DNA of 64,000 nucleotides from Blastocatellia bacterium. Its GTDB lineage: Bacteria > Acidobacteriota > Blastocatellia > Chloracidobacteriales > JADJPF01. The notes beneath the pieces are model-generated. The model was not told the origin of the DNA. It worked only from the letters and a program-made list of their open reading frames with translations, and made no database searches. Below are positions 56,023-64,000 of the stretch, piece by piece. The first letter of the stretch is position 1, and each line of letters begins with the position of its first letter. The DNA is taken from assembly GCA_016713405.1 (NCBI GenBank), contig JADJPF010000008.1:124001-188000 (forward strand). The letters run 5' to 3'. Both the position numbers and the translations under genes were made by a program.

Positions 56023-57407
56023 TAAAATATCTAATGAAATTACTAAAGCTGACACGCTTTGGGACGTTATTGTTGTAGGCTCTGGCTTAGGTGGTATTGC
56101 TCTATCTATTTTACTAGCTAGATTAGGCTATCGTATTTTAGTAATTGAACGTAATGCTGTTGGACATTTTCGAGTTGGAGAATCTTTAGACTGGGAAGCA
56201 CCTATCTTCTTGAAAAGCTAGGCTTACCTATTGAACAATTAGTAGCAGAAGGAAAAGCTACTTTTAAGCATGGAGCTATTGCTTCATCTGTTAGCCAACC
56301 TAGTATTGAAGCAAGATTTGGATTTTCCTTGTTATTTAAGGTTTTAATGGGAATGGTCGGACGTGGTAAACCTTCAATTCATCTTTAACCGGGAATTAAT
56401 AGATATTGATTTAATTAATACAGCTTTATCAGCAGGTGCAAAGCTAATTACAGGGTAAAGCAACCAAAATAGCAACTGAAAACGATCGTGTAACTAGTGT
56501 AACTTTAGCTGATGGTCGTCAATTTACTGGAAAATTTTATCTTGATGCTACAGGTCAAGCTAGCTTATTTCGTAGAGCATTTGGTATAGGTCAAACTACT
56601 ATTGGAGCAAAAAAAGTAAATATTCGTGCTAGATTTCCACATACTTATGACAACACAGGAACAAGAATCCGTACAGATGACACAATGAATGACCCAGCTT
56701 GGATTTGGGATATTCATATTTCTCAAGATGTTACTGATATTGGAATAGTTGTTACAGAAAGAGATTTTGCCACTTTACGAAAAGAATTCTCATCTTTAGC
56801 AGAAATTTTTCTTCACCTTACACAAAAACATGAGAGTCTACATTGGTTAGCACCTCTAATTACAAAAGAAACCAAGTTTTGGACTTGTACTTTTCAAGAT
56901 ATGGTTTCACATAAAAGTAATGGAGAAAATTGGATTGCTATTGGTGAAGCAGCCTTTTTAGTAGATGCCCTGCTTTCTAGCGGCTTTACGGCTTCTTTAC
57001 GCACAGGTTTTTCTGCTTCAAATATTATTAAAGATGCTTTAGCTAAAAATTCTCCCATTTTATGTCCTAAAAAACGGCTAATTTATCATGAAAAAGCTTC
57101 TATGCAAATTAGAAGCGTTAACCAACTTTTAGAAACTCTTTGGTATCAAGGCAGGCTTAGACATTACTATTCTTTTATGTTAAATGTAGCTTCAATCTTG
57201 ACTATTAACTTTAATCTTAATCATTTTCATACTAGATATATTCCTAGTACAATTTTTGGATTAAGAATGCTAAAGCTATTTCATAAAACTATAGATGCTT
57301 TTGTGCCTAGGTATAATAATTTATTAACAAAAATAGCTATTTGGTTAGGGAAAACTAACCCTCATATAGTTTCAATGCCTGTAACCCAAGTTAAACAAAC
57401 TATTTAG
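56009..57407 (+). pseudogene. FAD-dependent oxidoreductase (halogenase/GGR-like) with three frame breaks
   Basis: The N-terminus has the FAD dinucleotide motif VVGSGLGGIALSILLARLGY and then ERNAVGHFRVGESL. Segments in all three frames combine into about 465 residues. The breaks are at about 56203 (one T lost, EAPYLLEKLGLP restored), about 56383 (one base gained before FNRELIDIDL) and 56453-56455 (one G gained before GKATKIATEND). The C-terminal part, with GENWIAIGEAAFLVDALLSS, is typical of flavin monooxygenases, halogenases and geranylgeranyl reductases. Three breaks in 260 bases could mean decay, but the intact flanks argue for sequence error. Confidence 0.7.
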
Positions 57408-57409
57408 TA

Positions 57410-58297
57410 TTACTGTAAACTTTCAACAATTTGTCTAAAATCTTCCCAAAAATCCAATGCGCTTTTGTATCTTTCCACTGGATTACGATTTAGAACCTTC
57501 ATCAATACTTTGTCTAATGCTTGAGGAAAAAATTTATATGCTTGCGAAGGAGGAGTAATATCTTTATAGACTTTGTTATATAGTAATTGTTCTTTGGTAA
57601 TACCAATAACTGGATATCTATCTGTAAGTAATTGATAAATTATTACCCCTAAACTATAAACATCTGAAGCAGGGCTTAAATCTACACAAAGCAAATATTC
57701 AGGAGCAATATAATGAATTGTACCTAATATTACTCCTGTTTCAGTTAAATTTGTCCCGCTAGTAATATCCTCATTGGGTGCAAGTAGTTTAGCGATACCA
57801 AAATCAGCTAATTTTACTTGGATTTCCCCCAACTCATTTTTAGAAAGCAAAATATTAGCAGGTTTTAGATCTCTATGTAGAACTTGTTTTTGATGGGCAT
57901 ATTCTAGCGACTCACAAAGTTGCTTAACAATTGATAAACTATCTTTAGGTCTTAAAGGTGCTTCTTTTTTAATGTAAGCACTTAATGATTCTCCTCTAAC
58001 ATATTCCATTGAGATAAAAATAGTATTTTCATCAACCTCTCCATAATTATAAGTTCTAACAACATTAGGATGGACAAGGGCCATACCCATTTTAGCTTCT
58101 CTAAAAAAGCGTTTCTTTCCCACATTATCAGAAGCTATTTCTGTAAATAACAATTTAATAGCAACAATTCTTTTTTCTTCTTCGTCCACAGCCTCAAAGA
58201 CAACTCCCATACCACCTTCACCAAGAATTTTTAACAATTTATATCGTTTACAAATAGTTTCACCAATTAACTGTGTTAAATTATTTGTCTCTATCAT
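57410..58297 (-). CDS. Soluble Ser/Thr protein kinase (Hanks type)
   Basis: A 295-residue kinase domain with nothing else. The P-loop is GEGGMGVVFEAV, the lysine is in VAIKLL, the catalytic loop is HRDLKPANILL, DFG is in ADFGIAKLL, and the segment AYSLG...LTDRYPV follows. The PknB-like subfamily is likely. There is no transmembrane or sensor domain, so a partner must supply localisation and signal. It lies convergent with the flavoprotein gene and unlinked to other regulators. Confidence 0.93.
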   Translation of the reverse strand: MIETNNLTQLIGETICKRYKLLKILGEGGMGVVFEAVDEEEKRIVAIKLLFTEIASDNVGKKRFFREAKMGMALVHPNVVRTYNYGEVDENTIFISMEYVRGESLSAYIKKEAPLRPKDSLSIVKQLCESLEYAHQKQVLHRDLKPANILLSKNELGEIQVKLADFGIAKLLAPNEDITSGTNLTETGVILGTIHYIAPEYLLCVDLSPASDVYSLGVIIYQLLTDRYPVIGITKEQLLYNKVYKDITPPSQAYKFFPQALDKVLMKVLNRNPVERYKSALDFWEDFRQIVESLQ

Positions 58298-58516
58298 TTT
58301 TACCTACTTAAGTATTTCGTAAAGTTTTTTGTTACTTTTTTCTAAAATTTTGTACGTTTTTTTTAACTGTTTACGTCTTTATAACAAAACTTTATTTTTT
58401 TGCAAATATATAAATTAATGCGCAAAACAAGATAAAAGTGGGCAAACAAGTAAAAGTGTTTCTTTGATCTCTCAACCAAATTTCCTAAAAGCTGGAAACG
58501 GCTGGGCAAATAAATT

Positions 58517-58555
58517 TAGCCACTAAAAATATAGTTTTTTAGTGGCTATTTTTTT
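58517..58555 (+). terminator. Hairpin between the fad operon and the kinase gene
   Basis: TAGCCACTAAAAA and TTTTTAGTGGCTA pair around a short loop and are followed by seven T on the plus strand. It lies just past the end of the minus-strand fadJ-like gene and could serve that transcript too. Confidence 0.55.
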
Positions 58556-58577
58556 ACTAAGTAGAAAGTTTTAGTGA

Positions 58578-60699
58578 CTATTTTTTAGGGAAAAAAGTTT
58601 TCTCTGCTGCTGCCATATCTATAAGAATTTGTGCTGGTTGGAAGCGTTCACCATATTTTTCAGCCAGTTTATGTAAGTTTTTAACTACTTTATCTAGTCC
58701 AATTTTATCAGCATAGTAAAATGGCCCGCCTAGAATTGGAGGAAAGCCTATGCCCATCACACCGCCAACATCCCCATCACGAGGATTACGCAAAATATTT
58801 TCTTGCAAACATAAAGCACTTTCATTAACAAAAGCATAAAGATAACGGTCAGCGATTTCTGCTAAATCGGCTGGCTTACGGTCATGACCATAAGGAATTA
58901 GGCTATAAATACTATGGTCAACGCCGCCTTTTTTGCCATCATTGTAGAGATAAAAACCTCGTCCATTCTTACGACCAAAACGACCATCAGCAACTACTTT
59001 AGAAACTAGGTCTGGCCCTTTCATTCTGCTACCAAAAACTTGTGCTATTACTTTGCCAGCTTTTTCTGCAACATCAATTCCAACTTCATCGCTTAAAACT
59101 ACTGGCCCGACAGGAAAACCAACTTTAGTTGCTGCTTGATCAAGGTCTTCAATCTTATAGCCTTCATCTAGCCCACAATAAGCTTCCATCACATAACGAC
59201 CAATAACGCGCGAAGTGTAGAAACCAAAACCATCATTAACAACAATTGGAGTTTTACCATAGCGTTTACTGATTTCTACAGTTGTTGCAATGGTTTCAGG
59301 AGAAGTTTTTTCTGTAACAATAATTTCTACAAGTGGCATTTTATGAACAGGTGAAAAGAAGTGCATTCCAATAAATTTTTCTGGACGTTTAGAAGCTTGT
59401 GCTAGAAGAGAAATAGGAATAGCAGATGTGTTGCTAGCAAAAATTGCATGTTCAGGTATTACGGCTTCTACTTCTTTAATAATTTTATGTTTTAGCGGAA
59501 CATCTTCAAAAACAGCTTCAATAACAATGTCTACATCCTTAAAACCTGTGTAATCTGTACATCCAGAAACTCTATCCATTCGCTTAAATACATCAATGTT
59601 GCCGTTACGACGTTTGGCATATTTTTTCATTAATTATTTCAGCTACATAAGCAATGCCTTTTCCTACTGCCGCGTGATCACGGTCTTTCATTCTTACAGC
59701 ATAGCCCGTATCTGTGCTAACAGCCGCAACACCTGCACCCATTAACCCTGCACCTAAAACACCGATTTTTGTTACTTTCATTGGCTTAACGCTTGGAGCA
59801 ACGGAGGTGTCTTTCTTTGATTCAGTGCTAGCAAAGAAAAGATGTATTAGGCTATGAGCTTCACTAGAAACAACTAGTTCACCAAATCCACGTGCTTCAG
59901 CTTCTAGCCCTGCTTCTAAGCCTTTAGTCAAACTTTCTTCAATTGCATGTAGAATTTTATAAGGTGCTGGATAAACGCCTTTGGTGTGTTTATCTACCAT
60001 TGTTTTAGCACCTTTTAAGAGCGTAGTTAAAGCTTCACCTTGTGGAATGGGCCAGATTGGACGAGTAATTTTTAGGGTCTTGTTAGCTAGTTTTAAGGCT
60101 CGGTCTTCTGCTGCTCTACGTAAAAATGCAGCAGGAACAACTTCATCAATTAACCCTACAAACTTAGCTCGTGGAGGAAAAATATTTTTTCCTTCTAAAA
60201 TTGATTGTAATGCCATTTCTAGAGGAATTAAGCGGATTAAACGATTTAGACCAGTAGCACCAGGAAGTAACCCAAGTTTAACTTCAGGAAGTGCAAAAGT
60301 CGTCTTTGGATGATCTGTAGCAATTCGATAATGACAATTAAGGGCAATCTCTAATCCACCACCAAGACACGCGCCATTGATAGCACAAACTACAGGTTTA
60401 GGTGAATCAAAGAGACGAGAAAATAGTTTATGTGCTGCACGGCTTCCTTGATAGCCATCTTCAGCAGTTTTTAGATCGGCAAACATTGTAATATCTGCAC
60501 CTGCTAGAAAATTATCTTCTTTACCACTAATTAAAACTAAGGCTCGGATATTGCTATCTGTTTCAAATTTGGTAAGAATTTGCTCTAATTCTTCTAGGGC
60601 TTGGCGTTTTAGAACATTTAGTTTTTCACCTGGTAGATCAATAATAATTGTGCCTACCCCATCTTTATTTACTTCTAAAGTAAGAATATTGTTTTCCAT
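58578..60699 (-). CDS. fadJ: Fatty acid oxidation complex alpha (enoyl-CoA hydratase/3-hydroxyacyl-CoA dehydrogenase), one frameshift
   Basis: A multifunctional beta-oxidation enzyme. The N-terminal crotonase domain has LISGKEDNFLAGADITMF and NGACLGGGLEIALNCHY. The C-terminal dehydrogenase begins with the NAD site GVLGAGLMGAGVAAVS. It continues with EAVFEDVPLKHKIIKEVEA, FASNTSAIPIS and GMHFFSPVHKMPLVEII. The frame breaks at the six-T run 59622-59627 (plus strand); one more A in the gene restores INEKKYAKRRNGNIDVFKRM. The ATG at 60699 has AAGGAGA. It lies eight bases after the thiolase stop and is the last gene of the operon. Both catalytic Glu and the NAD motif are intact. Confidence 0.93.
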
Positions 60700-60707
60700 A
60701 AGTCTCC

Positions 60708-61994
60708 TTAATTCCCACGCTCTAAAATAATGGTTGCACCCAATGCACCACCAGCGCAAATTGTCACCATACCAAGTTGGCTATCTCGGCGATTCATTTC
60801 ATAAGCTAAAGTCGTTACTAGTCGTGCGCCTGTTGCACCAAATGGATGACCTAAAGAAACCGACCCGCCATAAACGTTAAATTTATCCATGTTCATTTCT
60901 CCAAGTGGCTCGCTACGTCCTAGGCGTTCTTCAGCAAACTTCTTACAAGCAAAAGCTTTAAGATTGCAAAGAATTTGTCCTGCAAAAGCTTCGTGCATCT
61001 CAATTAAATCCATATCAGCTAAAGTAAGCTTAGTTTGAGCAAAGGCTTTAGCTGTAGCAAAAGCAGGGCCGAGCAACAAACCTCGATCAGGGTCTAAACC
61101 AGCAAAGGAACAATGTTTGATATAGGCTAGAGGTTTATAGCCAAGAGCTTTAGCTTTTTCTTCTGTCATAAGTAACACGGCTGATGCACCATCTGTTAAC
61201 GGGCTAGAATTAGCTGGGGTGACAGTTCCAAACTCTTTATCAAAAGCAGGCTTCAGAGAAGCGATTTTAGCGCGATCTGGAACTTTACGAACAATGTCAT
61301 CTTCTGTTATTGGCTTATAACTTTTTGGAGCATAAACTGTGGCAATTTCAGCAGGAATATGACCTGCTTCATAACCACGACCTGCAAAAAGATGGCTACG
61401 ATAAGCATATTCATCTTGATCTTGGCGACTAACGCCCCATTCACGAGCTAGTATTTCGCAATGTTCACCCATAGTTAAGCCTGTATAAGGCTCAGAAATA
61501 GAAATATTTGCAGGCATAATATCTTGCAGTTTAACCTGCATAATTGTGTACATTTTTTCTTCTTGAGTTTTCTTAGTGCTAGCATCCATTAAAATACGGC
61601 GAAAAGGTTCTGATACTGTCATTGGAACATCAGATAAAGATTCAGCACCGCCAGCAATTGCAACTTGAGAATTACCTAACGCTACAGAAGCAGCAGCAGA
61701 AGCAATTGCCCGCGCACCTGTTGCACAAGCCATTTGTACAGTATGACCAGGGGCAGAATGTGGCATACCAATAGTTAGACCAACTTCACGAGCAATATTA
61801 GCAACAGAAGGCTTACTAATAGCTGTACCATAAACTATTTCATCTATTTCTTTTGGGTTAAGGTCTGCACGGTTAATTAATTCTCTAACGCAAGCTTTAC
61901 CAAGGTCTAATGCCGTCATTTCACTAAATGAACCACTTGCTTTCACAAATGGAGTACGACAACCAGCAATGATTGCTACTCTATTTAAGCTCAT
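60708..61994 (-). CDS. fadI: Acetyl-CoA acyltransferase (3-ketoacyl-CoA thiolase)
   Basis: A 428-residue thiolase that cleaves 3-ketoacyl-CoA in the last step of beta-oxidation. The nucleophilic Cys is in QMACATGARAIASA, and the others are MHEAFAGQ, GHPFGATGAR and the second Cys in ICAGGALGA. The length and FNVYGGSVSLGHP segment favour FadI-type over FadA. AAGGAGA lies about ten bases before the ATG. It is the middle gene of fadE-fadI-fadJ. Confidence 0.94.
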   Translation of the reverse strand: MSLNRVAIIAGCRTPFVKASGSFSEMTALDLGKACVRELINRADLNPKEIDEIVYGTAISKPSVANIAREVGLTIGMPHSAPGHTVQMACATGARAIASAAASVALGNSQVAIAGGAESLSDVPMTVSEPFRRILMDASTKKTQEEKMYTIMQVKLQDIMPANISISEPYTGLTMGEHCEILAREWGVSRQDQDEYAYRSHLFAGRGYEAGHIPAEIATVYAPKSYKPITEDDIVRKVPDRAKIASLKPAFDKEFGTVTPANSSPLTDGASAVLLMTEEKAKALGYKPLAYIKHCSFAGLDPDRGLLLGPAFATAKAFAQTKLTLADMDLIEMHEAFAGQILCNLKAFACKKFAEERLGRSEPLGEMNMDKFNVYGGSVSLGHPFGATGARLVTTLAYEMNRRDSQLGMVTICAGGALGATIILERGN

Positions 61995-62008
61995 AAAAAA
62001 TAATCTCC

Positions 62009-63820
62009 TTAATCAAATGGATAACATTCTTGGTCAATAATCCTATCCGCAATACGGCGGCGGGCTGTGACTGTGTTGATGGGTTGCCATTGCAATAAGC
62101 GATGGAGTGATTTTAATGACGCGCTTAACTCAGCTTCTTCACTAATTACAGCTAAAGTCTTACGTGCAATTACTTCCATCTTCATCACTGAGTCATTGAT
62201 AAAAACTTTCATCATATCAATATGATATTGGCTATCTGCTTCACCCTTATTTTCAATACGTTTAAGTGTGCGAAGTAGCGTACTTTCAGCAGCATAAGTT
62301 TCCATGATGCAATCACTAATTGCAGCAACAACTTCTTGTTCTTCAGATAGTTGTACCATCCATTTTTGCGCTGCTTGCCAAAGCAACATAATGCAGGCTT
62401 TTTTCATATTGGCAACTAAAGTTTTCTCTGTGCTAAATAAACTTCCGTCTTTGGGATTTGGATCTAATTGTGGTAAGGGGCCAGTGTCATAAACATCCTT
62501 AATCGTTCTTTCGCCAGCTTCAACTATAGGTAAATCGCCACTCATTCCCCGCTTGATTAACATATCAATAATTAACATGCGGTTAATTTCATTTGTACCT
62601 TCAAAAATACGTGTTGGGCGAGCATCTCTATAATCTTTTTCAACAGGATATTCCTTGCTATAGCCATTACCGCCAAAAATTTGCACCGCTTCATCAACTG
62701 CATAGCCTTGGGCCTCTGAGCCATAAACCTTCATTATTGAGCTTTCAATTGCATATTCCTTTAGAACTTCCATTGAGCGAGCAAGATAATCACTTGCTTC
62801 TGAGTCTAAACCATGAAGTTGATCATCAATAAGCCCTGCGGTACGAAATGCCATTGATTCAACAGCATAGGCACGAATCGCCATTTCTGCCAGCTTTTGT
62901 TTAATTAAACCAAAATCTGTAATTGACTTCCCAAATGCTTTACGCATTTTACCGTATTTAACTGATACACCAATAGAGCGTTTAATTTGAGCATAAGCAC
63001 CAGAGCCAATATTCATACGTCCCATATTTAGAGCATTAAACGCAATATGATGACCTTTTCCTATTTCACCTAAAATATTTTCAATAGGCACTTTTACATT
63101 ATCAAAAAATACAGGACGAGTTGATGAGCCAGTCAAGCCCATTTTCTTTTCTTCATTGCCTAGAGTGATGCCTGGGCTATCGGCTTCAACAATAAACATA
63201 GTGAATTTCTTTCCATCAACTTTGGCAGCAACATTAAATAGATTTGCAAAACCAGCATTAGTAATCCACATTTTGCTTCCATTAATAATGTAATGTTTGC
63301 CATCTTCAGAAAGTGTTGCAGTGGTACGAATTGACATTGCATCTGAGCCGCAATGAGGTTCAGTTAAGCAATAAGCTGCAATCCATTCACCAGAAAGAAG
63401 TTTGGTTAAATATTTTTTGCGTTGGTCTTCACTTCCAAAATAAACTATTGGAATCATTCCTACTGAGGTATGAACACCAACACAACCAGCAAAAGAAAAT
63501 TGTTTAGTGTGGTTTTCACCTACTAAAAGGGCTGTAGATTTTTTCATTCCATAACCTCCCATTGAGGTAGGAACTTCTAAACCTAGCAATCCTACATCGC
63601 CAGCCTTACGCATTAGCTCTCGCATAGTATCCACATTTAGAGCTTCAATTTCTTCTGTTCTAGGCAATACTTCTTTATCAAAAAATTCTTTAATAGCACT
63701 AGCTACTTGATATTGTATTTCTTCTAAATCGTCACGAGTAAAAATAGAATTTGGGTTAGTTTCGGTGATGAGAAACTCACCACCTCTAACCATATGCTTA
63801 GAGGTTGCTACTGATGTCAT
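62009..63820 (-). CDS. fadE: Acyl-CoA dehydrogenase (VLCAD-like)
   Basis: A 603-residue flavoenzyme that introduces the first double bond of beta-oxidation. The FAD/substrate region has AAYCLTEPHCGSDAMSIRTT and WITNAGFANLF; the catalytic Glu is in RIFEGTNEINRML. The 200-residue C-terminal extension (VANMKKACIMLLWQAAQKWM to the end) is the type found in very-long-chain enzymes that bind membranes. AAGGAG lies eight bases ahead of the ATG. It leads the operon of thiolase and hydratase/dehydrogenase. Confidence 0.94.
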   Translation of the reverse strand: MTSVATSKHMVRGGEFLITETNPNSIFTRDDLEEIQYQVASAIKEFFDKEVLPRTEEIEALNVDTMRELMRKAGDVGLLGLEVPTSMGGYGMKKSTALLVGENHTKQFSFAGCVGVHTSVGMIPIVYFGSEDQRKKYLTKLLSGEWIAAYCLTEPHCGSDAMSIRTTATLSEDGKHYIINGSKMWITNAGFANLFNVAAKVDGKKFTMFIVEADSPGITLGNEEKKMGLTGSSTRPVFFDNVKVPIENILGEIGKGHHIAFNALNMGRMNIGSGAYAQIKRSIGVSVKYGKMRKAFGKSITDFGLIKQKLAEMAIRAYAVESMAFRTAGLIDDQLHGLDSEASDYLARSMEVLKEYAIESSIMKVYGSEAQGYAVDEAVQIFGGNGYSKEYPVEKDYRDARPTRIFEGTNEINRMLIIDMLIKRGMSGDLPIVEAGERTIKDVYDTGPLPQLDPNPKDGSLFSTEKTLVANMKKACIMLLWQAAQKWMVQLSEEQEVVAAISDCIMETYAAESTLLRTLKRIENKGEADSQYHIDMMKVFINDSVMKMEVIARKTLAVISEEAELSASLKSLHRLLQWQPINTVTARRRIADRIIDQECYPFD

Positions 63821-64000
63821 GAAAAAACTCCTTGATTATCATTTGCGGCAAGAGGGCTAACTATATATCGATTTTTAACTAGGATCAAGTATTGATTTGA
63901 ATGACGGGTCAGTTAATTTACGGCTAGAACTATGAGTAAACTCAAAAAGTTAGTGACTTGGCTTTTTTTATTCATTTAATTATATTGTTTAGTAAATTTA
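63821..64000. other. Upstream region of the beta-oxidation operon
   Basis: No gene is visible. It contains the fadE ribosome site and AT-rich sequence where a promoter should lie. No clear operator palindrome is recognised. Confidence 0.4.

Overview
The window is AT-rich bacterial chromosome. It probably comes from an Acidobacteriota member (possibly a low-GC Blastocatellia-like lineage). The main clues are a VWFA protein of the type described from Acidobacteria (38.6-39.6 kb), an Oar/TonB-type plug segment inside another VWA protein (31.2-33.6 kb), large Ser/Thr kinase-ATPase-TPR proteins, and many NHL/FG-GAP/TPR/HEAT repeat proteins. This is inference from gene content; no rRNA or taxonomic marker is present.

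Layout. 0-12.5 kb: an edge-truncated candidate UxxC selenoprotein, aspartokinase, an RsbW-like ATPase, a rhomboid, a 12-repeat NHL protein, an agmatinase/prolidase pair, an SCO1 protein, a ydaO-type c-di-AMP riboswitch ahead of an M23 peptidase, an orphan ABC permease and a PaaA-like diiron protein. 12.6-21 kb: a giant kinase/ATPase/TPR protein, two small unknown proteins, tRNA-Leu(CAA) and a secreted FG-GAP protein. 21.3-26 kb: a 2-oxoacid dehydrogenase operon (E1 alpha, E1 beta, E2) ending in a LipB-Nudix fusion, whose LipB part supplies the lipoyl precursor for E2. 26-27.6 kb: a TnpB-only IS200/IS605-type element sitting inside an older inverted repeat. 27.6-30.6 kb: a TetR-molybdopterin oxidoreductase operon with a perfect palindromic operator. 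30.6-36.4 kb: an ECF sigma factor, an anti-sigma/plug/VWA fusion, an Asp-rich LysM protein and two rhodaneses. 36.4-41.9 kb: a sigma-54 regulator operon, a TMTC-like membrane TPR protein and a 2Fe-2S ferredoxin. 42-53 kb: a second giant kinase, HEAT-repeat protein, outer-membrane barrel, carA and ResB. 53.2-57.4 kb: an orphan microcompartment shell protein and a desaturase/reductase/flavoprotein cluster. 57.4-64 kb: a soluble Ser/Thr kinase and a fadE-fadI-fadJ beta-oxidation operon.

At least nine reading-frame breaks occur in otherwise well-conserved genes, several at short homopolymers. This suggests uncorrected long-read indels more than wholesale gene decay. I therefore annotate those genes at full span and state where each break lies.

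The observations most worth following are the UxxC candidate with a SECIS-like hairpin, the zf-HC2/plug/VWA anti-sigma fusion, the lone BMC-H protein with an altered pore motif, the TnpB element with an inferable guide, and the LipB-Nudix fusion.
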